Part shown: one piece after another, positions 35,774 to 45,011 of the stretch
Numbering within the stretch: position 1 is the stretch's first letter
Layout of the letters: every line of letters begins with the position of its first letter
Origin: DASQFY01 sp036397815
Lineage (GTDB): Bacteria > Chloroflexota > Limnocylindria > QHBO01
Assembly: GCA_036397815.1 (NCBI GenBank)
Contig: DASWIE010000030.1
Span: 15,975 to 79,974 of the forward strand
Direction of reading: 5' to 3'
Length of the DNA stretch: 64,000 nt
Notes under the pieces: model-generated
Told to the model about the DNA's origin: nothing
The model's database searches: none
What the model saw: the letters and a program-made list of their open reading frames with translations, nothing else
Made by a program: the position numbers and the translations under genes

Positions 35774-36648
35774 GCGATCCGCTCGCCGCCGATCGCCTTG
35801 CGCCGCCGACGCCCGGGCAGCTGCGCCGCCTGCTCGCCGCCGAGCGGCTGCGCCCGCGCCGCACCCTCAGCCAGAACTTCCTGACCGACGCGGCTGCGCT
35901 CGACGAGATCGTCGCCGCCGCGGAGCTGCGACCCGGCGACCGGGTGGTCGAGATCGGTCCTGGCCTCGGCGTGCTGACCCGTCGCCTGCTGGCCGCCGGC
36001 GCATCGGTCCTGGCGGTCGAGCTGGATGCGCGGCTGGCGGGATGGCTGCGTCGCGAGCTCGGTGCCGTGCCGGGCTTCGAGCTGATCGAGGCCGACGCCC
36101 TGACCATCCATCCCCGGGAATGCTTTCCGGGGGAGTCGTTCAAGCTGGTGGCCAACATCCCGTACCACATCACCAGCCCGCTGCTGCATGCCTTCGTGGA
36201 GGGGGAGCGGCCGCCGGAGCTGACGGTCCTGCTGGTGCAGGCCGAGGTGGCGGAGCGCGTCGCCGCCCCGCCCGGCCAGATGAGCTACCTGTCCGTCTTC
36301 GTCCAGAACGTCGCCAGCGCGGAGGTCGTGGCCCGGGTGCCGGCGGCCGCATTCGAGCCGTCGCCGAAGGTCGACTCGGCGGTCCTGCGTCTGCGCCGCC
36401 GTCCGGATCCGCCGGTTCCGGTGGGCGATGGGCGCGAGCCGTTCTACCGGATCGTGCAGGCGGGGTTCCGTCAGCGCCGCAAGCAGCTGCACAACGGCCT
36501 CGGTCGTGAGCTCCCGGTGCCTCGCGAAGCACTGACCTCCGCGTTCGCCGCCTGCGGGATCCACTCCGAGCGGCGCCCACAGACGCTGAGCGTCGACGAA
36601 TGGGCCTGCCTCGCGACTCGGCTGAGCCCGTTGCTGGTGAGCCGATGA
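35770..36648 (+). CDS. rsmA: 16S rRNA dimethyladenosine transferase RsmA
   Basis: Dimethylates two adjacent adenines in 16S rRNA helix 45 (also called KsgA). 292 residues from ATG 35770, overlapping tsaD as ATGA. RRTLSQNFL near 30, the SAM loop VEIGPGLGVLT near 60 and the NIPYHI catalytic motif near 133-138 are present. Overlaps ispE by 4 bases. Confidence 0.96.
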   Translation: MSDPLAADRLAPPTPGQLRRLLAAERLRPRRTLSQNFLTDAAALDEIVAAAELRPGDRVVEIGPGLGVLTRRLLAAGASVLAVELDARLAGWLRRELGAVPGFELIEADALTIHPRECFPGESFKLVANIPYHITSPLLHAFVEGERPPELTVLLVQAEVAERVAAPPGQMSYLSVFVQNVASAEVVARVPAAAFEPSPKVDSAVLRLRRRPDPPVPVGDGREPFYRIVQAGFRQRRKQLHNGLGRELPVPREALTSAFAACGIHSERRPQTLSVDEWACLATRLSPLLVSR

Positions 36649-37490
36649 CCCCCACGGTGCCGCTGCGCCTCGACGCCCCGGCCAAGCTGAACCTGTCGCT
36701 CGCCGTCGTCGGTCGACGCCCTGATGGCTACCACCTGCTGGTCAGCGACCTGGTGCTGCTCGATCTCGCTGATCGGCTGCTGCTGATGCCCGGCTGCTCC
36801 GGCCTCCGCGTCGAGGCCCAGCCGGGCGAGGAGATCCCGCTCGGGCCGCGCGAGAACCTCGCCTGGCGCGGCCTGGTGGCCGGGCTTGGCGCGGAGCCAG
36901 AGCTCGCCTGCCTGACGGTCGAGAAGCAGATTCCCGCGGCTGCCGGGCTGGGCGGCGGCTCGTCGGACGCGGCGGCGGCCTGGCGGCTCGCGCGGCGCTG
37001 GCGCGGCGCAGACGAGGCGCCCGGCGAGCAGGACCTGGCGGCGCTCGCCGCGATCGGCGCCGACGTGCCGTTCTTCGCCTCGCGACTCTGCGCGGCGCGG
37101 GTGGAGGGGATCGGGGAGCGCGTCTCGGCGATCGAGCCGCCGAGCGGCGGTGAATTGGTGCTGCTGATCCATCCGCCGTTCCGCCTGTCGACCGCCGATG
37201 TTTTCGCCGAGCTGCGCCCGGGCGAGATCGGCGGTCCCGCGCCGCCCGAGCCGGGGCGCAACGACCTGCTGGCTCCGGCGCGGCGCCTGCGCCCCGAGCT
37301 GGACGACCTCTTCCGGCTGGTGACGGCGGCCGGGGCGGCGCCGCGGCTGACCGGCAGCGGGCCGACGATCTTCGTCCGCAACGACGATCCCGAGCGAGTC
37401 GCCGCGCTGGCAGCCGGGCTGCGAGAGCTCGGTCTCCGCGTCACCGAAACGCGTCTGCGGCGCGAAGCGGCTAGCATCGAGGAGGCATGA
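36645..37490 (+). CDS. ispE: 4-diphosphocytidyl-2-C-methyl-D-erythritol kinase
   Basis: GHMP kinase of the MEP isoprenoid pathway. 281 residues from ATG 36645. PAKLNLSLAVVGRRPDGYH near 12-30 and the ATP loop PAAAGLGGGSSDAA near 97-110 are diagnostic; the C-terminal LTGSGPTIFV is the third GHMP motif. Its placement after rsmA is very common. Implies the MEP route here, feeding the prenyl synthase at 40803. Confidence 0.95.
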   Translation: MTPTVPLRLDAPAKLNLSLAVVGRRPDGYHLLVSDLVLLDLADRLLLMPGCSGLRVEAQPGEEIPLGPRENLAWRGLVAGLGAEPELACLTVEKQIPAAAGLGGGSSDAAAAWRLARRWRGADEAPGEQDLAALAAIGADVPFFASRLCAARVEGIGERVSAIEPPSGGELVLLIHPPFRLSTADVFAELRPGEIGGPAPPEPGRNDLLAPARRLRPELDDLFRLVTAAGAAPRLTGSGPTIFVRNDDPERVAALAAGLRELGLRVTETRLRREAASIEEA

Positions 37491-37879
37491 GCGTGCGCAC
37501 CCAGGTGATGACCAACGCCGCGCCCGCGGCGATCGGCCCCTACAGCCAGGCGATCCATGCCGGCGGCCTCGTGTTCACCGCTGGCCAGCTCGGGCTCGAC
37601 CCGACCGGCGGCGAGCTGGCGGCCGGCGCAGCGGCGCAGGCGGATCGGGCGCTCCGCAACCTGTCGGCGATCCTGGACGCTGCCGGCACCTCGCTCGAGC
37701 GCGTGGTGAAGACCACCATCTTCCTGGCCGACATGGGGGACTTCGCGGCGGTCAACGAGGTCTACGCGGCGCACTTCTCGACCCCATATCCGGCCCGTTC
37801 GACGGTTGCGGTCAAGGCGCTCCCCAAGGACGCTCTGGTGGAGATCGAGGCGGTCGCGCTGGTCGAGACGCGCGGTTGA
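37487..37879 (+). CDS. ridA: RidA family protein
   Basis: Hydrolyses reactive enamine/imine intermediates of amino-acid metabolism. 130 residues. AAPAAIGPYSQAIHAGGLVF near 12, AGTSLERVVKTTIFLADM near 67, and the functional arginine in PARSTVAV near residue 103. Overlaps ispE by 4 bases. Confidence 0.92.
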   Translation: MSVRTQVMTNAAPAAIGPYSQAIHAGGLVFTAGQLGLDPTGGELAAGAAAQADRALRNLSAILDAAGTSLERVVKTTIFLADMGDFAAVNEVYAAHFSTPYPARSTVAVKALPKDALVEIEAVALVETRG

Positions 37880-37905
37880 CCGGCTTCATGCACCACGCAT
37901 ACCAT
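37876..37905 (+). promoter_or_regulatory. Possible promoter for glmU
   Basis: TTGACC (37876-37881, overlapping the ridA stop), an 18-base spacer and TACCAT (37900-37905). The -35 is good and the -10 matches 4 of 6. It lies about 50 bases upstream of glmU in a 76-base gap that breaks the run of overlapping genes. Confidence 0.38.
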
Positions 37906-37955
37906 CGGCGCCACTGTCCGTTCGATTTGGAGCACCCACGGGAGCACCCACACAC

Positions 37956-39413
37956 GTGCTAGCCACCGCGGCCATCGTCCTGGCCGCCGGGCAAGGGACC
38001 CGGATGCGATCCCGTCTGCCCAAGGTCCTCCACCCATTGGCCGGCCGCCCGATGATCGAGCATGTGCTCGGCGCGCTCGCCAGCGCCGGCATCGAGCACC
38101 GGGTGGTGGTCACCGGCCACGGCGCCGACCAGCTCGAGGCGGCGCTCGGCGAACGGGCCCCGACAGTCCGCCAGGAGCCCCAGCTGGGCACCGCCGATGC
38201 GGTCCGGCAGGGGCTGAGCAGGGTGTCCTCAGGCGCGCGCCACGTTCTGGTGACAATGGGCGACGTTCCGCTGCTTCCCTCCGACCTTTTCCAGCGTCTC
38301 CTGCGCGAGCAGGCGGAGGGGGAGGCGACGGTGGCGCTGCTCTCGGCCCGCGTCGCCGATCCGACCGGGTACGGGCGGGTGCTGCGTGGCCCGGACGGCG
38401 GCGTGAGCGCGATCGTGGAGGAGGGCGACGCCGACCCCGCCACCCGGGCGATCGACGAGGTGAACGTCGGAACCTACTGCTTCGACGCCGCCTGGCTGCG
38501 CGCCAACGTGGGCCAGGTGCCCGCATCGGCCTCGGGGGAGTACTACCTCACCGACCTCGTGGCCATGGCGGTTGGCGGCGGCCGTCGCGTGGCGGTCGTG
38601 ACCGCGCCGCGCGCCGAGCTGACGACCGGCATCAATGACCGTATCGCGCTGGCGGCCGCCGAGCGGCTGCTGCGCGCCGAGATCGCCGAGCGCCACATGC
38701 GCAACGGGGTCACCATCGTCGACCCGGCGACCACCTACATCGACGCCGCGGTCGAGATCGGGCAGGACGCCCGTATCGAGCCGTGGACGGTGCTCAAGGG
38801 CGCGACCGTGATCGCGCAGGACGCGGTGATCGGCCCGCAGGCGGAGCTGCGTGACTCGCGCATCGGGCCGCGCACGGTCGTGTGGGCCAGCGTGATCGAG
38901 GAGTCGACCGTGGCCGAGGACGTGGAGATCGGTCCGTACAGCCACCTGCGCCCCGGCTGCCAGATCGGTCCTCGCTGCCGGATCGGCAATTACGCCGAGC
39001 TCAAGCAGACGCGCATGGGGGCCGGCACGCAGGTGCACCACTTCAGCTACCTGGGCGACGCCGAGGTGGGCGAGGAGGTCAACATCGGCGCTGGCACGGT
39101 GACTGCTAACTTTGACGGCGTGCGGAAGCACCCGACGATCATCGGCGACGGTGCGTTCATCGGCGTCGACACCATGCTCCGCGCTCCAATCACCGTCGGG
39201 CCCGGGGCCAAGACCGGTGCCGGCGCCGTGGTGACGCGTGACGTCCCGGCCGGCAAGACGGTGGTCGGCATGCCGGCGCGTCTGATCGACGCCCGGCGGC
39301 GCAGCCGCGAGGCCAGCCCCGAGCCGCCTCCGGAGCCGGCCCCGGAGCCGGCGGCCTCGGCCGCCGATCGGAAACCGCAGGCGGGAGGCAGGTCGAACCC
39401 GGCCGATGGCTGA
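37956..39413 (+). CDS. glmU: Bifunctional GlmU: glucosamine-1-phosphate acetyltransferase / UDP-GlcNAc pyrophosphorylase
   Basis: Last two steps to UDP-GlcNAc. 485 residues from GTG 37956, chosen because GGAG (37941-37944) precedes it and the protein then opens ATAAIVLAAGQGTRMRS. The N-terminal nucleotidyltransferase ends near residue 230; the C-terminal left-handed beta helix shows hexapeptide repeats to about 440, including NFDGVRKHPTIIGDG. A Pro/Glu/Ala tail of about 40 residues is extra. Confidence 0.95.
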   Translation: MLATAAIVLAAGQGTRMRSRLPKVLHPLAGRPMIEHVLGALASAGIEHRVVVTGHGADQLEAALGERAPTVRQEPQLGTADAVRQGLSRVSSGARHVLVTMGDVPLLPSDLFQRLLREQAEGEATVALLSARVADPTGYGRVLRGPDGGVSAIVEEGDADPATRAIDEVNVGTYCFDAAWLRANVGQVPASASGEYYLTDLVAMAVGGGRRVAVVTAPRAELTTGINDRIALAAAERLLRAEIAERHMRNGVTIVDPATTYIDAAVEIGQDARIEPWTVLKGATVIAQDAVIGPQAELRDSRIGPRTVVWASVIEESTVAEDVEIGPYSHLRPGCQIGPRCRIGNYAELKQTRMGAGTQVHHFSYLGDAEVGEEVNIGAGTVTANFDGVRKHPTIIGDGAFIGVDTMLRAPITVGPGAKTGAGAVVTRDVPAGKTVVGMPARLIDARRRSREASPEPPPEPAPEPAASAADRKPQAGGRSNPADG

Positions 39414-39419
39414 CCGGCG

Positions 39420-40793
39420 ATGATCGACAACTGGCTCATCGACCTGGCCATCGTCGCAGGGCTGATCCTGATCGGCGGCTTCTTCGCGGCCTCCGAGATC
39501 GCGCTGATCACCGTCAAGCGCCACCGCCTGAACCAGCTGATCAGCGAGGGCAACCGCGGCGCGCGGACCGCGAAGCGGGTCACCGACGACCCGAGCCGCT
39601 TCCTGGCCACGATCCAGATCGCGATCACCTTCCTCGGCTTCCTGGCCGCCGCGGTCGGTGCCGTCTCGCTCTCCCGCTCGCTGGAGGGGCTGATCGGGAT
39701 CATCCCGTTCCTGAGCGACGCCGCCGCCGCCGGGATCAGCTTCGTGCTGGTCACGCTCTTCATCGCGCTGGCGTCGATCATCGTCGGCGAGCTGGTGCCC
39801 AAGACGCTGGCGCTCACCTTCGCAGACCGCTTCGCGCTGGTGGTCGCCCCGGCCATCGGCCTCCTCGACCGCGTCCTGCGGCCGATCGTCTGGCTCGTGT
39901 CGAGCGTCTCCAACGTCCTCGTCCGGCTGCTGGGGGGCACGGAGCGGCCGCAGGCCGGCTACCTGTCGACCGAGGAGCTGAAGATGCTGGTCGAGACCGG
40001 CAGCGAGACGGGCGGTATCGAGAAGGACGAGAAGGAGATGATCCACGGCGTCATCGAGCTCGGCGAGACGCAGGTCCACGAGGTGATGGTGCCGCGCATC
40101 GGGATCCAGGCGATCGAGGTCAACGACCCGATCGACGACGTGCTCGACATGATCATCCGGGCGGGCCACTCGCGCCTGCCGGTGTACGAGGAGAGCCTGG
40201 ACAACGTCGTCGGCATCCTCTACGCCAAGGACCTGCTGCCCTACCTGAAGCGCGACGGCGGTGAGACGCCCCAGATCGACATCCGCAAGATCGCCCGACC
40301 GCCGGTCTACGTCCCGGAGACGATGGCGGTCGACGAGCTGCTGCACCAGATGCAGTCCACCAAGCGCCACATCGCGATCGTGGTGGACGAGTACGGTGGG
40401 ACCGCCGGGCTGATCACGCTCGAGGACGTGGTCGAGGAGATCGTGGGCGAGATCCAGGACGAGTACGACACCGAGGAGTCGCTGGTCGAGCCGATCGAGT
40501 CGGACGGGCAGCGAGCCTTCCGGCTGGACGGCCGGGTGAGCATGGACGACCTGCGCGACCTCTTCGAGCTCCCTGATACCGAGGAGGAGGACGAGGAGGC
40601 GTACGACACGGTCGGCGGGTTCATCGTGCACCGGGTCGGCCGGATCCCGCTCCCCGGCGCGGAGGTCCCCTTCCAGGACGTCATGCTGAAGGTCGAGGCC
40701 GCCGAGCCCCGGCGCGTCGCCAAGGTTCTGGCCACGCGTCCGGAGCGGACGAACGGCGAGGAGAACGGCTCAGAGCCTGCGCCGCAGTCCTAA
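39420..40793 (+). CDS. CNNM/CorC-type transporter with CBS domains
   Basis: 457 residues. A DUF21 membrane domain with about four segments in the first 200 residues (GGFFAASEIALITVKRHRLN), a CBS pair near 205-335 (VMVPRIGIQAIEVNDPIDDV, HIAIVVDEYGGTAGLITLED) and a CorC_HlyC domain near 345-440 (AFRLDGRVSMDDLRDLF). Relatives move Mg2+ or Co2+, or are named hemolysin-like; the ion is not predictable here. An acidic stretch (EEEDEEAYD) links to GGFIVHRVGRIP. Confidence 0.88.
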   Translation: MIDNWLIDLAIVAGLILIGGFFAASEIALITVKRHRLNQLISEGNRGARTAKRVTDDPSRFLATIQIAITFLGFLAAAVGAVSLSRSLEGLIGIIPFLSDAAAAGISFVLVTLFIALASIIVGELVPKTLALTFADRFALVVAPAIGLLDRVLRPIVWLVSSVSNVLVRLLGGTERPQAGYLSTEELKMLVETGSETGGIEKDEKEMIHGVIELGETQVHEVMVPRIGIQAIEVNDPIDDVLDMIIRAGHSRLPVYEESLDNVVGILYAKDLLPYLKRDGGETPQIDIRKIARPPVYVPETMAVDELLHQMQSTKRHIAIVVDEYGGTAGLITLEDVVEEIVGEIQDEYDTEESLVEPIESDGQRAFRLDGRVSMDDLRDLFELPDTEEEDEEAYDTVGGFIVHRVGRIPLPGAEVPFQDVMLKVEAAEPRRVAKVLATRPERTNGEENGSEPAPQS

Positions 40794-40802
40794 ATCGAAG
40801 TC

Positions 40803-41858
40803 CTAGATCGAGATCACCGACTCGACCAGCAGCCGAAGCGCGGCCCGGTTCTCTTCCGGGACGGACAGGGCGGCGACGTTGGCGAGCGCCATCTCCCGGT
40901 AGCGGAGCGCCTCGCGCCTGGCGTGCTCATGCGCGCCGCTGCGTTCCAGGATCGCCAGCACCTCGTCCACCTGCTCCTGCGTCATCGGCACCTCGACCTC
41001 CGGCGGCAGGCTGCCATCGGTGGCCCTGATCGGCTGGTAGATCTCGCGCAGCCGTGCGGCGTCGGGCTCGGAGGCATGCTGCAGCGCCCACACCAGCGGA
41101 AGCGTCTTCTTGCGCTTGCGAACGTCGCCCGCCACCGGCTTGCCCGAGTCTCGCGTCGCCCAGAAGGTGCCCTTCAGGTCATCGGCCATCTGGAAGGCGA
41201 TTCCGAGCTCGAAGCCGAAGCGGCGGAAGGCCTCGACGGTCTCCTCGTCGCGGTCGGCCAGCATGGCGCCCTGCTGCAGTGACGCGCCCAGCAGCGCGGC
41301 GGTCTTCTTGCCGATCATCTCCATGTACTCGTCCACGGTGACGTCCACCCGCCGCTCGAAGCTGATGTCCAGGTACTGCCCCTCGCACAGCGCCAGGCAG
41401 GTCTCGTCGTAGACGTGCATCACGTCAAGCAGCTTCTGCGGCTCGTACTTCTCCGAGTGCACGAGCCGATAGAGCGCGAGCCGTGACAGCGCGAACAGGG
41501 CGTCGCCGGCGTTGATGGCCATAGGCACCCCCCAGATCGCCCACAGGGTGGGCCGATGCCGTCGCTCGCGATCCGAATCCTCGATGTCGTCGTGGACCAG
41601 GCTGAAGTTGTGGCCGAGCTCGACCGCGGCGGCGGCAGGCAGCGCGTCGTCATGGTTGCCGACCAGCGCCTCGTAGGCGAGCAGGCCGAGGAGGGGTCGC
41701 ATCCGCTTGCCGCGCGGCCCCTCCGTCTGGTCCAGGCCGAGGTGGTAGGCGAGCATCTCGTACAGCGGCCGCGCGTGGCCCTGCCGCTCGTCGAGCACGG
41801 ACCGCATCTCGCCCTCGATCTCGGCCAGCAGGTCGTTAAACTCGGTCTGGATGTCCAC
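40803..41858 (-). CDS. Polyprenyl synthetase (FPP/GGPP synthase family)
   Basis: Condenses IPP with allylic diphosphates. 351 residues from GTG 41858. First aspartate-rich motif DDIED at 90-94 with Phe five residues before it, which in the family favours short products; the second is reduced to DDLKG near 226. GKRMRPLL near 49 is conserved. Divergent from recO with only 27 bases between start codons; ATG at 41807 is an alternative start. Convergent with the CBS gene. Confidence 0.9.
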   Translation of the reverse strand: MDIQTEFNDLLAEIEGEMRSVLDERQGHARPLYEMLAYHLGLDQTEGPRGKRMRPLLGLLAYEALVGNHDDALPAAAAVELGHNFSLVHDDIEDSDRERRHRPTLWAIWGVPMAINAGDALFALSRLALYRLVHSEKYEPQKLLDVMHVYDETCLALCEGQYLDISFERRVDVTVDEYMEMIGKKTAALLGASLQQGAMLADRDEETVEAFRRFGFELGIAFQMADDLKGTFWATRDSGKPVAGDVRKRKKTLPLVWALQHASEPDAARLREIYQPIRATDGSLPPEVEVPMTQEQVDEVLAILERSGAHEHARREALRYREMALANVAALSVPEENRAALRLLVESVISI

Positions 41859-41885
41859 TCCGAGAGCGTACCCGACCGGAGACCG

Positions 41886-42671
41886 ATGAGCCGCGCACGC
41901 CTCTACAAGACGGAGGGCATCGTCCTGCGCTCGATGGACCTGGGCGAGGCGGATCGGGTGCTCACCGTGCTCACCCCGCGGCTCGGCAAGCTGCGCGTCA
42001 TCGCCAAGGGGATCCGTCGCCCGCGCTCCCGCCTGGGCGGGGGATTGGAGCCGTTCAGCGACGTTCACCTGGTACTGGCGGTGGGGCGCACCTTCGACGT
42101 CGTCACTCAGGCCGCGCTCGAGGACCCGCACCTTGGCCTGCGCAACGACCTGCATTCCACGGCGGCGGCCTGGTACCTCATCGAGCTGGCCGACCGCTTC
42201 TGCGAGGGGACGGCCGACTCGCACGGCGCCTTCATCCTGCTGGCGCAGAGCCTCAGCGCCCTGGATGCCGCCCCGCTCGACGTGTCGCGCGAGGTCGTGG
42301 CCCGCTGGTTCGAGCTGCACCTCCTCGATGCGATGGGCTTCCGGCCGGAGCTGACGACCTGCCTGGAGTGCGGCGCCGGGATCGGGCCGGAGGGGAACGC
42401 GTTCTCGCCGGTCGCCGGCGGCGTGGTGGGCCCCGAGTGCGCGCACGCCTCGCTGGGCGCGCGGTCGATCTCGGCGGAAGGGCTCAAGGTCCTGCGCCAT
42501 CTGCAGCGATCCTCGCTGACCGCGGTCCTGCGACTACAGGTTCCCTCGGCGCTGCATCGGGAGGTGGAGCGGCTGCTGCACGCAACCGTCTCAGCCGTCC
42601 TGGAGCGCGAGCTGCGCACCCGCGACTTCCTTGCCGAGGTCGCGGCCCGCGAGGCCGCCGTCCTGACGTGA
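41886..42671 (+). CDS. recO: DNA repair protein RecO
   Basis: Mediates RecA loading in the RecFOR pathway. 261 residues. An OB fold opens the protein (YKTEGIVLRSMDLGEADRVLTVLT), a helical part follows, and a zinc-type loop CLECGAGIGP begins near residue 159. CGGAG lies close before the ATG. The upstream region overlaps the opposite gene, so its promoter must lie inside that gene's start. Confidence 0.92.
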   Translation: MSRARLYKTEGIVLRSMDLGEADRVLTVLTPRLGKLRVIAKGIRRPRSRLGGGLEPFSDVHLVLAVGRTFDVVTQAALEDPHLGLRNDLHSTAAAWYLIELADRFCEGTADSHGAFILLAQSLSALDAAPLDVSREVVARWFELHLLDAMGFRPELTTCLECGAGIGPEGNAFSPVAGGVVGPECAHASLGARSISAEGLKVLRHLQRSSLTAVLRLQVPSALHREVERLLHATVSAVLERELRTRDFLAEVAAREAAVLT

Positions 42672-42976
42672 CCGTGGCGCGGCTGCGAATCGAGCGAGCG
42701 ATACGCAGATGTTCACGAGGAGAGCCGTAGCGAGGCACTCGAGCCGATGTCGGCTCGCCACGGCCGCGTCTCACGCTCAGCAGCACCTCGCCCCCGGGAC
42801 GAAACGGCGTCATCCCCAGGCTAATGGTCTGTACATGCGCATTTGCGTAATTCGGCGGATCGTCTCCGGTGCGCAGGCGGCTGCCTGACCTGACCGGTTC
42901 TCCAGTCGGTGCCTGCTAGACTCGAACGCCCACCCATCGGTCCAACATCTGGTGCACCGGAGGCCATCCAGAGACC
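42672..42976 (+). other. Intergenic region recO-glyS
   Basis: 305 bases without a gene. A 7-bp stem with an ATGT loop at 42741-42757 follows recO and may end its transcript, though no T tract follows. TAGACT at 42917-42922 is a fair -10, with no clear -35. I looked for a glycine T-box leader and did not find the conserved antiterminator sequence. Confidence 0.5.
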
Positions 42977-44350
42977 GTGCCTGCCCCCAACATGGAGGTC
43001 ATTGTCAGCCTCGCCAAGCGGCGGGGGTTCGTCTTTCCCTCCAGCGAGATCTACGGTGGCATGGGCGGCTTCTGGGACTACGGGCCCCTGGGCGTGGAGC
43101 TCAAGAACAACGTCAAGGCCGCCTGGTGGCGCTCCATGGTCCAGCTCCGCGACGACGTGGTGGGTATCGACGCGGCGATCATCATGAACCCTCGGGTCTG
43201 GGAGGTCTCCGGCCACGTCGGCGGCTTCAGCGACCCCATGGTCGACTGTCGCAACTGCAAGCTCCGCTTCCGGGCGGACGACCTCAAGGGCAAGCCGTCC
43301 GAGATCGCATGCCCGAACTGCGGCATGAAGGGCACCCTGACCGAGGCCCGCCAGTTCAACCTCATGTTCAAGACCAACGTCGGGCCGGTCGAGGAGACGG
43401 CGAGCGAGGCGTACCTGCGCCCCGAGACCGCCCAGGGCATATTCGTCAACTTCGATAACGTCGCCACCACCACCCGCAAGAAGCTGCCGTTCGGGATCGC
43501 GCAGGTCGGCAGGGCCTTTCGCAACGAGATCACGCCGGGCAACTTCATCTTCCGCGACCGCGAGTTCGAGCTGATGGAGCTGGAGTTCTTCGTCCATCCC
43601 AGCCAGGAGGACGAGTGGTTCGTCTACTGGGTCACCGAGCGCCTGCGCTGGTGGACCGATGTGATGGGGATCGACCGATCCCGCCTGCGCCTTCGCCCGC
43701 ACGAGGCCGATGAGCTCTCCCACTACTCGAAGCAGACGACCGATGTGGAGTACGCCTTCCCGATGGGCTGGTCCGAGCTGGAGGGCGTGGCCGACCGCAC
43801 CGACTTCGACCTCTCAGCCCACGCTGCCGGCTCCGGCAAGGGGCTCGCCGTCTTCGACGAGGCGAGCGGGGAGCACGTCACGCCCTTCGTCATCGAGCCG
43901 GCGATGGGCGTGGATCGTGCGGTGCTCACCGTCCTTCTCGACGGCTATACGGAGGAGCAGGTCGCCGGCGAGCGGCGCGTGGTCCTGCGCGTGGCGCCAT
44001 CGCTGGCGCCCGTGAAGGTGGCGGTGATGCCGCTCCTTCGCAACCGGCCGGAGCTGGTCGAGCGGGCGCGGGCGCTGACCGCCGAGCTGAAGCCGCGCAT
44101 GGCGGCGATCTACGACGACACCGCCTCCATCGGGAAGCTCTACCGCCGCCAGGACGAGATCGGCACGCCGTACTGCGTGACGGTCGACGTCGACTCCCTC
44201 GACGATGGGGCGGCCACTATCCGCGAGCGCGACTCGATGACCCAGGAGCGCGTGGCGATGGGGGACATCCCGGGTCGGCTCGCCGCGCTCCTGGACGGCA
44301 CGGCGCCGTGGGAGGGCGTGCCGCGCGAGGCGGGCGATGTCCCCGCCTGA
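42977..44350 (+). CDS. glyS: Glycyl-tRNA synthetase, single-chain dimeric type
   Basis: Charges tRNA-Gly. 457 residues of the alpha2 (class II) form rather than the alpha2beta2 form. Landmarks: FVFPSSEIYGGMGGFWDYGPLG near 18-40, two CxxC pairs in an inserted zinc-like segment near 90-115, ETAQGIFVNF near 154, the motif 2 FRNEITPGNFIFRDREFE near 177-196 and the anticodon domain from about 350. GTG start. Overlaps the next gene by 14 bases. Confidence 0.95.
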   Translation: MPAPNMEVIVSLAKRRGFVFPSSEIYGGMGGFWDYGPLGVELKNNVKAAWWRSMVQLRDDVVGIDAAIIMNPRVWEVSGHVGGFSDPMVDCRNCKLRFRADDLKGKPSEIACPNCGMKGTLTEARQFNLMFKTNVGPVEETASEAYLRPETAQGIFVNFDNVATTTRKKLPFGIAQVGRAFRNEITPGNFIFRDREFELMELEFFVHPSQEDEWFVYWVTERLRWWTDVMGIDRSRLRLRPHEADELSHYSKQTTDVEYAFPMGWSELEGVADRTDFDLSAHAAGSGKGLAVFDEASGEHVTPFVIEPAMGVDRAVLTVLLDGYTEEQVAGERRVVLRVAPSLAPVKVAVMPLLRNRPELVERARALTAELKPRMAAIYDDTASIGKLYRRQDEIGTPYCVTVDVDSLDDGAATIRERDSMTQERVAMGDIPGRLAALLDGTAPWEGVPREAGDVPA

Positions 44351-45011
44351 CGAGTCACGCCCGGACGACGTGCGCGCGGTCGAGATCGTCGGGGCCGGGT
44401 ACGACCGCATGGCGGCGCGGTACCTCGCCAGCAACCGGTCGGGCGGGGCCCGCGACCGGTACCTGGAGCGGCTCCTGGCCCTGCTCACCGCGGCGTCCGA
44501 CGTCCTGGAGCTCGGCTGCGGCGCCGGTGAGCCGGTGACGCGAGGGCTGGCACAGAGGCATCGCGTCACTGCGGTGGACATCTCGGCCGAGCAGCTGCGC
44601 ATGGCCGCCGCGCGCGCGCCCGGTGCCCGTTTCCTGCAGGCAAGCATGCTCGACGTGGCCTTCGAGGCCGCCACGTTCGACGCGGTGGCGGCCTTCTGCG
44701 CGATCACCCACGTCCCGCGCCAGCACCACGCCGACCTGCTGGGGCGGATCGCCGGTTGGCTGCGCCCTGGCGGCGTGCTGCTCATCTCGATGGGCGCGAG
44801 CGACGACCCCGGGACCGTCGAGGGGGACTGGCTCGGCGTGCCGATGTACTTCAGCCACTTCGACGCCGTCACCAACCAGGGGCTGGTGCAGCGCGCCGGC
44901 TTCGAGCTGGTCGAGGCGGAGGTCGTCGAGGAGATCGGCCCGGACGGAACGGCCGAGCGATTCCTGTGGATCATCGGCAGACGCCTTCGCGGCGCGGAGG
45001 CGGGCGGATGA
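44337..45011 (+). CDS. SAM-dependent methyltransferase, class I
   Basis: 224 residues. VLELGCGAGEPVTRGLA near 54-70 is the SAM-binding motif I; VTAVDISAEQLRMA follows, then FDAVAAFCAITHVPRQHH and RIAGWLRPGGVLLIS. Substrate unknown; the sequence pattern resembles small-molecule methyltransferases. It starts inside the glyS end and overlaps the TPR gene by 4 bases. Confidence 0.85.
   Translation: MSPPDESRPDDVRAVEIVGAGYDRMAARYLASNRSGGARDRYLERLLALLTAASDVLELGCGAGEPVTRGLAQRHRVTAVDISAEQLRMAAARAPGARFLQASMLDVAFEAATFDAVAAFCAITHVPRQHHADLLGRIAGWLRPGGVLLISMGASDDPGTVEGDWLGVPMYFSHFDAVTNQGLVQRAGFELVEAEVVEEIGPDGTAERFLWIIGRRLRGAEAGG

Noticed and set aside
42672..42976. Possible glycine T-box upstream of glyS
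   Set aside because: The conserved antiterminator sequence and specifier loop were not found; a partial TGGTGCACCGG match is not enough.
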